Shown: positions 25,791 through 34,831 of the stretch, piece by piece | Position numbering within the stretch: position 1 is the first letter of the stretch | How the letters are laid out: each line of letters opens with the position of its first letter | NCBI GenBank assembly: GCA_016342285.1 | Contig: JAEINQ010000060.1 | Span: forward strand, 1-44,628 | Length of the DNA stretch: 44,628 nucleotides | Direction of reading: 5' to 3' | Source of the DNA: Desulfobacterales bacterium | Lineage (GTDB): Bacteria > Desulfobacterota > Desulfobacteria > Desulfobacterales > JAEINQ01 | Made by a program: the position numbers and the translations under genes | The notes under the pieces: model-generated | Databases searched by the model: none | Seen by the model: the letters and a program-made list of their open reading frames with translations, nothing else | Told to the model about the DNA's origin: nothing

Positions 25791-26243
25791 ATGGCGGCAT
25801 CCACCAAACTGGCCACATCCGTAAAGGCGCTTTGCCACCTGGCCGAGACCTACCCCCATCCCCAGAGCAGCCAGGCGATCTCCCGAGTCCTGGGGGTGAA
25901 CGCCTCAAAGCTCAGACAGCTTCTGTCCTTGCTCAGCCGCGGCGGTATCGTGGTGAGCACCATGGGCAAGGCCGGCGGTTTCCTGCTCAACAAGGACCCC
26001 CGGGCGCTGCATCTGCAGGAGATTTATTGTGCCGTGGAGGACCGCAAGGCCTTTTTTCTGGATACCGGAAGCCGGGACGACAACAATGAGCGCTCGGCGG
26101 CATTCAACCACTATTTTCTCGATCTCTACGACGGCATTCAGCTCGATATTGAAGACCGGATGAGAACCATCTCCATCGCCTCGGTCATGTCCCGACTGGG
26201 GTTGGTCTCGGCCTATTCCAATTCGAAGCAACAGGCCTTTTAA
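25791..26243 (+). CDS. Rrf2-family transcriptional regulator
   Basis: A 150-aa Rrf2 protein with the N-terminal winged helix (KLATSVKALCHLAETYP; the SQAISRVLGVNASKLRQLLSLLSRGGIV recognition region; GKAGGF wing). It lacks the three-Cys iron-sulfur cluster set of IscR or NsrR, so it is probably a ligand- or redox-responsive, non-Fe-S member. GGGGGCG precedes the ATG. The overlapping palindromes in its own promoter suggest autorepression. The ALDH gene follows by 23 nt and is the likely target. Confidence 0.9.
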   Translation: MAASTKLATSVKALCHLAETYPHPQSSQAISRVLGVNASKLRQLLSLLSRGGIVVSTMGKAGGFLLNKDPRALHLQEIYCAVEDRKAFFLDTGSRDDNNERSAAFNHYFLDLYDGIQLDIEDRMRTISIASVMSRLGLVSAYSNSKQQAF

Positions 26244-26266
26244 AGCAAAAACATCAGGGAGGTATT

Positions 26267-27799
26267 ATGGACTTTTTAAAACAACTGGGCATCAAGGAAA
26301 AGAATATGGGGGCGTCGACCGGCCGGCAATGGTTGGGCTCTGAGGCGGGCGATGCCGTGACGATTATTTCACCGGTGGACGGCAAGCCCATTGCCGGCGT
26401 GGTTCCGGCGACGGTAGAAGAATACGAGCGCGTCGCCGCAGCGGCCCACCAGGGGTTTTTGAAATGGCGGCAAGTCCCCGCGCCCCAGCGGGGGGAGGTG
26501 GTCCGCAAGATCGGCAACCGCCTGAGGGACTACAAGGAGCCCCTGGGCAAGCTGGTCTCCTATGAAATGGGCAAGTCCGTGCAGGAAGGGTACGGCGAGG
26601 TTCAGGAAATGATCGACATCTGCGATTTTGCCGTGGGCCAGTCCCGTCAGCTATACGGTTTCACCATGCATTCGGAGCGGGCCAGCCACCGCCTCTACGA
26701 CCAGTACCACCCGCTGGGGGTCGTCGGCGTGATCTCGGCCTTTAACTTTCCGGTGGCCGTATGGTCCTGGAACGCCATGATCGGGACCGTCTGCGGGGAT
26801 TCGATTCTGTGGAAGCCTTCCTCCAAGGTGCCGCTGACCGCCATCGCCGTCATGAACATCATCGGCGAAGTCATGGAAGAAGAGAACCTGCCCGAAGGGG
26901 TCTTTTCCATGGTCATCGGCAAGGGCGCCACCGTGGGGGACCGCCTGGTCAACGACCGCCGCCTCCCCCTGGTTTCCATCACCGGTTCGACGGTCGTCGG
27001 GCGGGAAGCCGCCCAAAAGATCGCCGGCCGCTTTGGCCGGGCCATTTTGGAACTGGGTGGCAACAACGCCATCATCGTAACGGCCAACGCCGACCTGAAG
27101 CTGGCCATCCCCGCCACGGTTTTCGGGGCGGTCGGCACGGCCGGCCAGCGGTGCACCACCACCCGCCGCCTCATTGTCCACGAGAGCCTTTACGATCGGG
27201 TGACGTCGTCCCTGGTCAAGGCCTACCAGGGCCTGCGGATCGGATCGCCCATGGATGAAGCCAACCATGTGGGGCCGTTGATCGACCGGGCGGCGGTGGA
27301 GGATTTTGTGCGGGCCCTGGGCCGGGCAGAGGAAGAAGGCGGCGTCATTTTAACCGGCGGCCAGGTGCTGGAGGGGGCGGGATATGAATCGGGCTGTTAT
27401 GTCCGGCCGGCCATTGTCGAGGCAAAAAATGAATTTTCCATTGTCCAGGAGGAGACCTTTGCCCCGATCCTCTACCTGATCCGGTATGCCGGACCGGTGG
27501 AAAATGCCATTGCCATTCAAAACGACGTGGTCCAGGGGCTTTCTTCTGCCATCTTTACCTCCGACCTGAGAGAGGCCGAGGCTTTTCTCTCCTGCCGGGG
27601 TTCGGACTGCGGCCTGGCCAACGTCAATATCGGGACCTCCGGGGCTGAGATCGGCGGGGCGTTCGGGGGGGAAAAAGAGACCGGTGGCGGCCGCGAATCA
27701 GGCTCCGACGCCTGGAAGGCCTATATGCGAAGGCAGACCAATACCATTAACTACGGCATGGATCTGCCTTTGGCACAAGGGATCAAGTTCGAAATCTGA
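26267..27799 (+). CDS. Aldehyde dehydrogenase, ALDH7 type
   Basis: A 510-aa NAD(P)-dependent aldehyde dehydrogenase. The catalytic Cys is in GQRCTTTR (C296), the general base Glu is in LELGGNN (E262), and Asn160 (SAFNFP) and Lys183 are present. ELGGNNAIIV and GQRCTTTRR are characteristic of the ALDH7/antiquitin group, which oxidises alpha-aminoadipate semialdehyde or similar aldehydes. AGGGAGG precedes the ATG. Co-transcribed with the Rrf2 regulator, so probably induced by an aldehyde or its product; substrate otherwise unknown. Confidence 0.92.
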   Translation: MDFLKQLGIKEKNMGASTGRQWLGSEAGDAVTIISPVDGKPIAGVVPATVEEYERVAAAAHQGFLKWRQVPAPQRGEVVRKIGNRLRDYKEPLGKLVSYEMGKSVQEGYGEVQEMIDICDFAVGQSRQLYGFTMHSERASHRLYDQYHPLGVVGVISAFNFPVAVWSWNAMIGTVCGDSILWKPSSKVPLTAIAVMNIIGEVMEEENLPEGVFSMVIGKGATVGDRLVNDRRLPLVSITGSTVVGREAAQKIAGRFGRAILELGGNNAIIVTANADLKLAIPATVFGAVGTAGQRCTTTRRLIVHESLYDRVTSSLVKAYQGLRIGSPMDEANHVGPLIDRAAVEDFVRALGRAEEEGGVILTGGQVLEGAGYESGCYVRPAIVEAKNEFSIVQEETFAPILYLIRYAGPVENAIAIQNDVVQGLSSAIFTSDLREAEAFLSCRGSDCGLANVNIGTSGAEIGGAFGGEKETGGGRESGSDAWKAYMRRQTNTINYGMDLPLAQGIKFEI

Positions 27800-27811
27800 T
27801 CATCTGAGCGA

Positions 27812-29008
27812 TTAGAAATCGTTGAACGGGCTGTCGTTCATCGGTATGAGCCTGTCCGGCCGGACCCGCGGCGTTCGGTTTGCCATGGTCGGTCGATCGC
27901 CCGGGGACGGGCCGCTTTTTGTGGGGCCTTTTCGCCGCTGGTCGAAGACCATGACGGCCAGTTCCGCGACCATCTCGCGCATCCGGTTGGCCTGGTCGAA
28001 GATCGATTCCGTGGCGGCGGCGGCCTCTTCGGCGGTGGCGGCATTTTGTTGGACCACCCTGTCCATTTCAGTAACCGCCGAATTGAGCTGGACGATGCCT
28101 TGGGCCTGATCGGATGAGGCCGAGGCGATCTCTTCAACCAGCGTGCCGGCCTTTCCCGAGTTGGCCGCCACCCGGGCGAATACTTCCGACGTCTGGGTTA
28201 CCGTTCGCGCTCCGTCATTGACCTTCCGAACCGTCTCTTCGATCAGGCCCGCCGTACTTTTGGCCGCTTCTGCCGCCCGCATGGCCAGGTTCCTGACCTC
28301 GTCGGCCACCACGGCAAAACCGGCACCGGCCTCACCGGCCCGGGCCGCTTCCACCGCGGCATTCAACGCCAGAAGGTTGGTCTGAAAGGCGATTTCGTCG
28401 ATGGTCTTGATGATCCTGGAGGTTTGCTCGCTGGCCGCGGAAATCTGCTCCATGGATGTGTTCAGGGCGTTCATGGCGCCGTGGGCTTCCTCGACGGCCC
28501 GATTGGTCGCTTGCATCAGGGTGTTGGCCTGGCCGGCGTTGTCCGCGTTCTGTCGGGTCATGGCGGACATCTCTTCCAGGGATGACGAGGTCTCTTCGAT
28601 GGATGCTGCCTGATTCGTGGCTCCTCTGGCCAGATCGTTACTGGCCGAGGCGATCTGCTCCGAGGAACCCGTCACTTCGTCGGCACCCCCGCTGATGGCG
28701 GCCACGGCCCTCTGAATGGGCTGGGCCAGCCCTTTGGCCACAACAATCATGTTGGCGGTCATGATGGACAGACCGCCAAGGGGGATGACGACCTTGGTGA
28801 TCAGGCTGCTATAGCCCATCGACCCGAGTTTTCCGGCCAGAACACCGAGAAAGGAAAAGACCAGCACACCCGGCCCCATGCGCTGCCAGATGCGAAAGAC
28901 CAGGGTCTTGCCGTAAAACAGGTACAAAAGTCCACAGAGAAGAAAATAGAGCAGGGCTAAAATTCCAATTCCTGAAACGAACGTGTCCATCAGGTTATTA
29001 TTGGGCAT
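27812..29008 (-). CDS. Methyl-accepting chemotaxis protein, no periplasmic sensor
   Basis: A 398-aa receptor. Two or three hydrophobic segments lie within the first ~95 residues (SGIGILALLYFLLCGLLYL; PGVLVFSFLGVLAGKLG; near 70-90), with no room for a ligand-binding domain. The signalling domain is intact, with the hairpin tip EIAFQTNLLALNAAVEAARA. ATG 29008 is chosen, 7 nt after AAGGAG, over GTG 29011. It may sense membrane or cytoplasmic conditions, or act as a signal relay. The 3' end is tail-to-tail with the ALDH gene. Confidence 0.92.
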   Translation of the reverse strand: MPNNNLMDTFVSGIGILALLYFLLCGLLYLFYGKTLVFRIWQRMGPGVLVFSFLGVLAGKLGSMGYSSLITKVVIPLGGLSIMTANMIVVAKGLAQPIQRAVAAISGGADEVTGSSEQIASASNDLARGATNQAASIEETSSSLEEMSAMTRQNADNAGQANTLMQATNRAVEEAHGAMNALNTSMEQISAASEQTSRIIKTIDEIAFQTNLLALNAAVEAARAGEAGAGFAVVADEVRNLAMRAAEAAKSTAGLIEETVRKVNDGARTVTQTSEVFARVAANSGKAGTLVEEIASASSDQAQGIVQLNSAVTEMDRVVQQNAATAEEAAAATESIFDQANRMREMVAELAVMVFDQRRKGPTKSGPSPGDRPTMANRTPRVRPDRLIPMNDSPFNDF

Positions 29009-29173
29009 CACGGAACTCCTTATTTCAATGGGTTTATTGGTTTGGTATGGAACTTCAGTTTTTAGTATCGACCGAAAGCGGGGTGACTTGAGGTGTTTTT
29101 TGGCGGGGGCTTATGGCGTTTGTCGGAAAAAACGATCCGATATCGTCTTACGCGATTTTTTCAATTCACAGTT

Positions 29174-29421
29174 GGAGTCCACGTCCTGTGGCGTGGTCAG
29201 AGTCAATTGGCTATGCCGATAAGATTGGCGGCAAGTGACCGGCTATCGCCTAAAATGCGCTAAAGTTGAGGAGTCGCTTCACTCCAGCTTTTTAAAGCTA
29301 AGATATGGCAGAATTCCTTAATTTTAGGCACATTAGGCATTTTAGGCACTTCGAACTTCAATCGCCCGATAGCAGCCCCTTCCAGGGGCAACCCAAGGCC
29401 ATGTCCTCTGGGCGTGGATTC
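29174..29421. repeat. Hairpin-ended dispersed repeat (copy C)
   Basis: The left end GGAGTCCACGTCCTGTGG can itself fold (CCACG with CGTGG); the right end, CCATGTCCTCTGGGCGTGG, is its inverted counterpart. Inside, GCCTAAAATGCGCTAAAG (29248 on) pairs with the word run TTTTAGGCACATTAGGC (29322 on). No coding frame. Confidence 0.8.
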
Positions 29422-29484
29422 TTTGCTCATGCTGTGGGCATTGTTACACTTCGGCGATGAGCGGGAACCCTCCGAAACAAGGGC

Positions 29485-30378
29485 CTATGGGGCTGAATCC
29501 AAAAGCTGGGACAGTTGCTCGGCCCGGTTCGCCTCCAGGCCTTTGGCCCGGGCCAGGCCCACCGTGGCCTGACCCAGGGCGCGGTAGAGGGAAAGCAGAT
29601 CGGGCCGCAGGGAGCCGATTTGGTCCAGGTGGGTGGCAACGGTCTCCACATCGCCCCGGGCGATGGGGCCGGTGAGGGCCTCGGGGATGCCGACTTTTTC
29701 AATGTTGGCAAGGGTGCCGTCGATGAGTGGCTTTAGCACCTTGAGCACGTCGCAAGTATCGATCCCGGCGCTTTCCAGGAGCTGAAAGGCGAGATCCATG
29801 ACGGTGACCAGGTAGTTGGAGGCTACTACGGCCGAGGCGTGGTAGAGGGTCTTGGCTTCCGTTCGGATTTCAACGCAGACCGCCTCCAGGTCCTGAGCCA
29901 TGGCCCGTGCCGTTGCCACGGCTGCCGGCTCTCCTTCCACGGAAACCACAATGCCGCAAAACGGGTTTTTTTCAACCTCGATGCGGGCAAAGCTCTGAAG
30001 TGGGTGCATGGACCCGATGGTCGCCCCGGACGCCTTCGCCGGGGCCAGCAGGGTGGAGGGAAGCGCTCCGCTGCAATGCAGGACCACCGCGCCGGGGCAA
30101 ACGCCCCCCTTGTCCGCGATGTGTTGGCAGGTGCTGGCGATGGCATCATCCGGCGTGGTAATCAGCACGATGCCGGCCGCGGCGGTGACGGTCTCGGGCC
30201 GATCGGAGAACCGGTCGATGCCGATGATGCCTGCCGTGCGTTCAGCCGATGCCATGCTCCGGCTGGCCACGCCGGCTACCGGATAGCCCGCATCGGAGAG
30301 AAACTTTCCCAGGCAGGTGCCGACCTTGCCGCAGCCCACGATGGCGATGGTGGATTTATTCGGAATGTCGGTTGGCAT
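29485..30378 (-). CDS. Rossmann-fold / DUF2520 dehydrogenase-like protein
   Basis: A 297-aa protein with an N-terminal NAD(P)-binding domain (AIVGCGKVGTCLGKFL, GCGKVG as GxGxxG) and the helical DUF2520 C-terminal domain (EAKTLYHASAVVASNYLVTVMD). DUF2520 proteins resemble ketopantoate reductase and 6-phosphogluconate-type dehydrogenases. It lies 85 bp downstream of panB on the same strand, so a link to pantothenate synthesis is plausible but unproven. AAGGGA precedes the ATG. Confidence 0.8.
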   Translation of the reverse strand: MPTDIPNKSTIAIVGCGKVGTCLGKFLSDAGYPVAGVASRSMASAERTAGIIGIDRFSDRPETVTAAAGIVLITTPDDAIASTCQHIADKGGVCPGAVVLHCSGALPSTLLAPAKASGATIGSMHPLQSFARIEVEKNPFCGIVVSVEGEPAAVATARAMAQDLEAVCVEIRTEAKTLYHASAVVASNYLVTVMDLAFQLLESAGIDTCDVLKVLKPLIDGTLANIEKVGIPEALTGPIARGDVETVATHLDQIGSLRPDLLSLYRALGQATVGLARAKGLEANRAEQLSQLLDSAP

Positions 30379-30428
30379 GGGTCCCTTGTTCCGTTGTGTA
30401 GGCTTTTTAAAGTTGACCGCCGACCGCC

Positions 30429-30460
30429 GTCATCGGTCATCGGTCATCCGTCATCGGTCG
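30429..30460. repeat. Short tandem words GTCATCG
   Basis: Four near-perfect copies of a 7-8-nt GTCATCG word (GTCATCGGTCATCGGTCATC and on) lie in the panB-DUF2520 spacer. Confidence 0.7.
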
Positions 30461-30463
30461 TTT

Positions 30464-31252
30464 TCAATAACAGTGTTCCTCACCCGGGAATTTGACGCTT
30501 CGAACCTCGTCGGCATAATTTTCCAATGCCTGGCGGGCCGCTTCACCGAGGTTGGCGTATTGCTTGACGAATTTGGGCAGATGCCGGTCGTTTAGGCCGA
30601 GCAGATCATGAATGACCAGGATCTGGCCGTCGCAAAGGGCTCCGGCCCCGATGCCGATGGTGGGAATGGCGATGGCCTTCGTGATTTTTTCGGCAATATC
30701 CGCCGGAATCCCTTCCAGGACGACGGAAAAGGCGCCGGCATCGGCCACTTCCCTGGCGTCTGCCATAAGGCGGTCCTCGTCTCGCTGAACCTTGTATCCG
30801 CCCATGGCATGCACTGACTGGGGGGTCAGGCCGATGTGGGCCTGGACCGGAATGCCGGCGGCGGTAATGGCGGCAATGGTTTCGCTGACCGCGGCGCCGC
30901 CTTCGAGCTTGACGGCCGCGGCCCCGGCCTCCTTGAGGAACCGGCCGGCATTGTCGATGGCCTCGGCCAGGCTGCTCTGATACGACATGAAGGGCAAATC
31001 GCCCACCACCATGGCCCGGCTCGTGGCCCGGGACACCATTTGCGTATGATAGAGCATTTCCTCCATGGTCACCGGCAGGGTGCTGGTGTTGCCCTGAACC
31101 ACCATTCCCAGTGAGTCGCCAACGAGGATCATGTCGATGCCGGCATCGTCCACCAGTTTGGCAAAGGGAAAGTCGTAGGCGGTCAGCGCGACGATTTTTT
31201 CGCCCTTTTCCATCATTTTATAAAGTGTCGTGACGGTCACTTGGGATGCCAT
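30464..31252 (-). CDS. panB: 3-methyl-2-oxobutanoate hydroxymethyltransferase
   Basis: PanB transfers a hydroxymethyl group from 5,10-methylene-THF to 2-oxoisovalerate, giving ketopantoate for pantothenate and CoA synthesis. The 262-aa sequence has VALTAYDFPFAKLVDDAGID, VGDSLGMVVQGN (metal/substrate region) and GIGAGALCDGQILVIHDLLG. GGAGGT precedes ATG 31252. No panC, panD or panE is seen nearby. Confidence 0.96.
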   Translation of the reverse strand: MASQVTVTTLYKMMEKGEKIVALTAYDFPFAKLVDDAGIDMILVGDSLGMVVQGNTSTLPVTMEEMLYHTQMVSRATSRAMVVGDLPFMSYQSSLAEAIDNAGRFLKEAGAAAVKLEGGAAVSETIAAITAAGIPVQAHIGLTPQSVHAMGGYKVQRDEDRLMADAREVADAGAFSVVLEGIPADIAEKITKAIAIPTIGIGAGALCDGQILVIHDLLGLNDRHLPKFVKQYANLGEAARQALENYADEVRSVKFPGEEHCY

Positions 31253-31305
31253 TGTCCTACCTCCAGTTGTTCGCGAATTTCCTGTTATGAGTTCAATGCG
31301 TCTTG

Positions 31306-31569
31306 GGAATCCATGCCCTCAGGGCATGGTCAGAGTCAATTGGCTATGCCGAGACAGCTTTGTTGCCAGTGACTAAAGTGAACTAAAGTTTGGAGTGAGT
31401 CCCGCCAGGGCGGGATTAGGAATTCTGCCCATTATAAAAAAACGGTGGAGCGCAGCGACTCTTCAGCTTTAGTCACTTTAGCTCACTTTAGTCACTCCAC
31501 ACTGATATGGGGCCAGTATCCCAGTCCCTTCCAGGGGCAGCCCAAGGCCACGTCCTTTGGGCGTGGATT
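31306..31569. repeat. Hairpin-ended dispersed repeat, full length (copy B)
   Basis: About 264 bp. The left block matches copy A almost base for base, including TCCCGCCAGGGCGGGA (31400-31415). AAAGTGAACTAAAGTTTGG near 31376 pairs with TTAGTCACTTTAGCTCAC (31469 on), and the right end is GGCCACGTCCTTTGGGCGTGG. It fills most of the spacer between panB and dctM. Confidence 0.85.
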
Positions 31570-31578
31570 AATTACTTG

Positions 31579-32859
31579 TCAAGGGGCTACGAGGTCTGCC
31601 AGCCACATGGAAAGTGGAGAGAAAAAAGTAATCACCAGAAGGTCTATAATCAAAATTGATAGAAATGGCAAGATGCGCCGGCTGACCGCGCCCAGGGAGT
31701 CTCCGGAGATGGCGGCAGAGACGATCAGGCAGATGCCCATGGGCGGCGTCAGCATGCCGATGGCCAGGTTGGTGACCACAATGACGCCCAGGTGTATCGG
31801 GTCGACACCCAGGGCCGGCAGCATGGCAGCGATCATGGGGACCAGCAGGATCAGCGCGGCGGTGGTCTCCACAACGGTGCCGGCCACCAGGAGAATGGCA
31901 TTGATCAGGAGCAGCAGGGCAACGGGATGGGTGGTCAGCCCCAGCAGGCTGCCGGCGATGGCTGCCGGGATCTCTTCAATGGCAGCCATCCAGCCAAAGA
32001 CCGAGGCGGCGGCGATAATGAACATGACAATGGCGGCGGTAACGGAGCCTTCAAGAAATATCTCCACCAGGTCTTTAGGACGTATCTGGCGGTAGACGAC
32101 CATGCCGACGGCCAGGGCGTAAACCACGGCCACCGCCGCTGACTCCGTGGCCGTAAAGATGCCCAGGAGAATACCGCCGAGAATGATGACCGGCGCTCCC
32201 AGGGCCAGCAGGGCCTGTCGAAAGGCGTGCCAGACATGGGCCAGGGAAAACGGGGCTGTGGCGGCGTAGCCCCGCCGGCCGGCGATGACCGAGGAGACGG
32301 CGATCAATGAGACACCGATCATCAGGCCCGGCAGGATGCCGGCGGCGAATAGCCGGCCGATGGAGGCGCCGGTGAGGAAACCGAAGATGATCATGGGAAT
32401 GGACGGGGGGATGATGACCCCGATGGAACCGCCCGCTGCCTGGACCGCCGCGGCAAAGTCAGAGTCGTAGCCGGAGCGCTTCATGGCCGGAATCAAAACG
32501 GCCCCCACGGCGGCGGCATCGGCGGCGGCCGATCCGGAGATGCCGGCAAAGAACATGGCTGACACCACGGTGACCGCGGCCAGTCCGCCGGGGAGCCAGC
32601 CGACCAGGGCTTCGGCCAGGGCGATAATCCGCTGGCTGATGCCGCCTCGTTCCATGATGATGCCGGCGTACATGAACAGCGGCACGGCCATGAGGTGAAA
32701 GGAATCGGCCCCGCCCACCATGCGCTGAACCACCATCATCAGGGAAAAGTCGCCCTGGACCGCCATGGCCAGGATCGAGGCGGCGGCAATGGCCATGGCA
32801 ATGGGGGCGTTGGCGGCAAACAGCACCACCATGGCCGCCAGAAGGACACTGGCCGTCAC
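31579..32859 (-). CDS. dctM: TRAP transporter large permease (DctM)
   Basis: The 12-helix membrane subunit of a tripartite ATP-independent periplasmic transporter. I place the start at GTG 32859, which overlaps dctQ's stop as GTGA; the 426-aa result is the normal DctM length, whereas the upstream extension is not hydrophobic. Diagnostic runs: GISGSAAADAAAVG, SIGVIIPPSIPMIIFG and TPPMGICLIV. It drives import of organic acids with a sodium or proton gradient. Confidence 0.93.
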   Translation of the reverse strand: MTASVLLAAMVVLFAANAPIAMAIAAASILAMAVQGDFSLMMVVQRMVGGADSFHLMAVPLFMYAGIIMERGGISQRIIALAEALVGWLPGGLAAVTVVSAMFFAGISGSAAADAAAVGAVLIPAMKRSGYDSDFAAAVQAAGGSIGVIIPPSIPMIIFGFLTGASIGRLFAAGILPGLMIGVSLIAVSSVIAGRRGYAATAPFSLAHVWHAFRQALLALGAPVIILGGILLGIFTATESAAVAVVYALAVGMVVYRQIRPKDLVEIFLEGSVTAAIVMFIIAAASVFGWMAAIEEIPAAIAGSLLGLTTHPVALLLLINAILLVAGTVVETTAALILLVPMIAAMLPALGVDPIHLGVIVVTNLAIGMLTPPMGICLIVSAAISGDSLGAVSRRILPFLSILIIDLLVITFFSPLSMWLADLVAP

Positions 32860-33344
32860 TTGGGCTCTCCCGGGGGGCGGGAGACCAAAAAGGCCACGGC
32901 GTGGACGGTGCAGATGGCGCCGCTGACCGGCACGATGCCGAACAGAAGCCATTTGGGAAGGTTTAAGGCCGGCGAAATCTGGAGCCGGACGAACCAGGAA
33001 AACTCTATGCCGTAGACGACCATGACGGCAAACACCGCCAGGCAGACCCAATGAACGGCAATCTCGACCCGGCGGCGAACCGGGGCCGGCAATCGGGTCG
33101 TGACCATGTCCACCCCGGGGTGGGCCTGGCGCCGGTAGGCGGTCGAGGCACCGAGAAACGTCATCCAGACCAGCAGGTGCCGGGCCAGTTCTTCAGACCA
33201 GAACAGCGACGCGTTCAGGGCGTACCGGCAAAAGACCTGCACCGCCACTATGGCGGCCATGGAAAGGCCCATGGCGACCAGGGAGTGCTCGACGGCCCGG
33301 TCGATCCTCGACGAAATGCGATCCAAAGAGGTATTAAATTTCAA
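32856..33344 (-). CDS. dctQ: TRAP transporter small permease (DctQ)
   Basis: A 162-aa, four-helix membrane subunit with RYALNASLFWSEELARHLLVW and TAYRRQAHPGVDMV, both typical of DctQ. The predicted start, TTG 33344, has no good ribosome-binding site, and the 45-bp spacer after dctP is filled with a short word repeat. The true start could be TTG 33326. Confidence 0.87.
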   Translation of the reverse strand: MKFNTSLDRISSRIDRAVEHSLVAMGLSMAAIVAVQVFCRYALNASLFWSEELARHLLVWMTFLGASTAYRRQAHPGVDMVTTRLPAPVRRRVEIAVHWVCLAVFAVMVVYGIEFSWFVRLQISPALNLPKWLLFGIVPVSGAICTVHAVAFLVSRPPGEPK

Positions 33345-33350
33345 GTCACG

Positions 33351-33388
33351 AATCTCAGATCTCAGATGTCTGATCTCGGATGTCTGGG
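33351..33388. repeat. Short-period word repeat in the dctP-dctQ spacer
   Basis: Words TCTCAGA, TCTCAGATG, TCTGATCTCGG and ATGTCTGGG run through 33353-33388, directly between the two cistrons. Confidence 0.65.
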
Positions 33389-33389
33389 T

Positions 33390-34367
33390 TCATCGCGTCG
33401 CTGCCAGCATCCGCCCCAACAGGTCCTTTACCCGCGGTTCGCTGAACAGGTCCATATCTTTTAGGCCGGCCACCCGTTTTCGGAAGGCGTCGATGTTCGG
33501 ATTTTCCATGATCTTCATCCCTTTTTCGCGAAGCATGGCCAGGCGCTCGGCATTCATGGCGCGATTTTGCCCCCGCTGGAACACGGCCGCTTCGGTGATG
33601 GCATCGCCGATGAATTTTTGCGTGTCCGGATCGAGGGTTTTCCACCAGACCAGGGACGCCACATCGATATGAGGGGAATAGACATGGCGGGTCAGGGTCA
33701 TGTATTTCTGGATTTCATAGAATTTGTAGACGTCCATGACCCAGAGGGGGTTTTCCTGGCCGTCGATGACCCCCTGCTCCAGTTCCGTGTAGATGGGCCA
33801 CGGCATGGGGGTGGGGTTGGCCCCCAGGGCCTGCCAGATGGCCTGGTGCATGGCCGATGCCATGACCCGGATCTTGAGGCCGGCCATGTCCGCGGGCGCG
33901 GTGACCGCCCGGCGGTTGTTGGTCAGGTTTCGAAATCCGTTTTCCGAAAAACAGAGCCCTTTAAACCCGCTGCTTTCCAGGCTTTTGAGGATTTCAGCCC
34001 CCAGGGGGCCATCAAGAATGCGGTCGGCCTGGGCGTTGTTCTTGAATAGGAAGGGGTAATTGATTACCCGCACGATGGGGTCGAAGGTGTCAAAGGGGCC
34101 GCCGGTGATAATGGCCATCTGGATGGTGTTCATCTGGAGCTGCTGAAGGATTTCGGTTTCGTTGCCGATGGACTTGGAGTGAAAGATTTTGACTTCGATC
34201 CGTCCCGGGTCGCGGGTTTCGACGATCTCCTTGAACTTTTCAGCCACGATGTTCTGGGCCGAGCCGGGCTTGGTGACCACGCCCAGTTTGATGGTCATTT
34301 TTGCGGCCGCCGGAAGCGGTGCCAGAATCAGGGTGACAATGACCGCTGCTGCCAGGGTCTTTTTCAT
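33390..34367 (-). CDS. dctP: TRAP transporter substrate-binding protein (DctP)
   Basis: A 325-aa periplasmic protein. ATG 34367 follows GGAGAACC and begins a signal peptide (MKKTLAAAVIVTLILAPLPA), cleaved near AAAK. The mature part has DctP features, including GLKIRVMASAMHQAIWQALGANPTPMPWPIYTE-like blocks and ENPLWV. An upstream in-frame ATG lacks a site. Probably binds a small carboxylate; the ligand is not predictable here. First gene of dctPQM. Confidence 0.93.
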   Translation of the reverse strand: MKKTLAAAVIVTLILAPLPAAAKMTIKLGVVTKPGSAQNIVAEKFKEIVETRDPGRIEVKIFHSKSIGNETEILQQLQMNTIQMAIITGGPFDTFDPIVRVINYPFLFKNNAQADRILDGPLGAEILKSLESSGFKGLCFSENGFRNLTNNRRAVTAPADMAGLKIRVMASAMHQAIWQALGANPTPMPWPIYTELEQGVIDGQENPLWVMDVYKFYEIQKYMTLTRHVYSPHIDVASLVWWKTLDPDTQKFIGDAITEAAVFQRGQNRAMNAERLAMLREKGMKIMENPNIDAFRKRVAGLKDMDLFSEPRVKDLLGRMLAATR

Positions 34368-34567
34368 GATAGGTTCTCCTTTTCGCCGGGCCTGGGCCTG
34401 AGAGTGATTGGTATGCTGTTGCCTGTTCAATAGGTAGAGCGGCGCCAGACGGCCGCAACCGTCTGTTGCCTTTAGCAGATGTCCGGCTAAAAGCCAAATC
34501 GGGACTTTCTTATTGACTCCGGCAAATCAACTGGGATAGACAAACAGGTTGTTTTCTATTTGAAGCA

Positions 34568-34765
34568 GGACTCCGCGCCCTGTGGGTAGGATTAGGGTCC
34601 GTTGGTGAGGCCGATAAGCTTGCCGGCCAATGCCTAAAATGCGCTAAAGTGTGAAATGCCTCAATTTTAGGCAATTTAGGCATTTAAGGCATTTTGAACT
34701 GGAAGCGGAGTATCGCGGCCCCTTTCAGGAGCGATTCAGGGCCACGTCCTCTGGGTGTGAATTCT
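34568..34765. repeat. Hairpin-ended dispersed repeat (copy D)
   Basis: GGACTCCGCGCCCTGTGGG at the left and GCCACGTCCTCTGGGTGTG at the right are diverged counterparts of copy C's ends. Between them GCCTAAAATGCGCTAAAGT (34632 on) pairs with TTTTAGGCAATTTAGGC (34664 on). It ends about 65 bp before hisS. Confidence 0.8.
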
Positions 34766-34831
34766 TTACGGGAGAAAACCAAAGTCTGGCCTGCCACTGG
34801 TGGGCGGGACAATCACAAGATCGTTGGGATT

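Noticed and set aside
32860..33051. 64-codon N-terminal extension of dctM
   Set aside because: Overlaps dctQ in another frame and is rich in Arg/Pro; the GTGA overlap gives the normal DctM length.
34694..34831. 46-codon N-terminal extension of hisS
   Set aside because: The extension is translated from the 3' part of dispersed repeat copy D and is absent from normal HisRS, which begins at MIQLIRGFKDILPEE.
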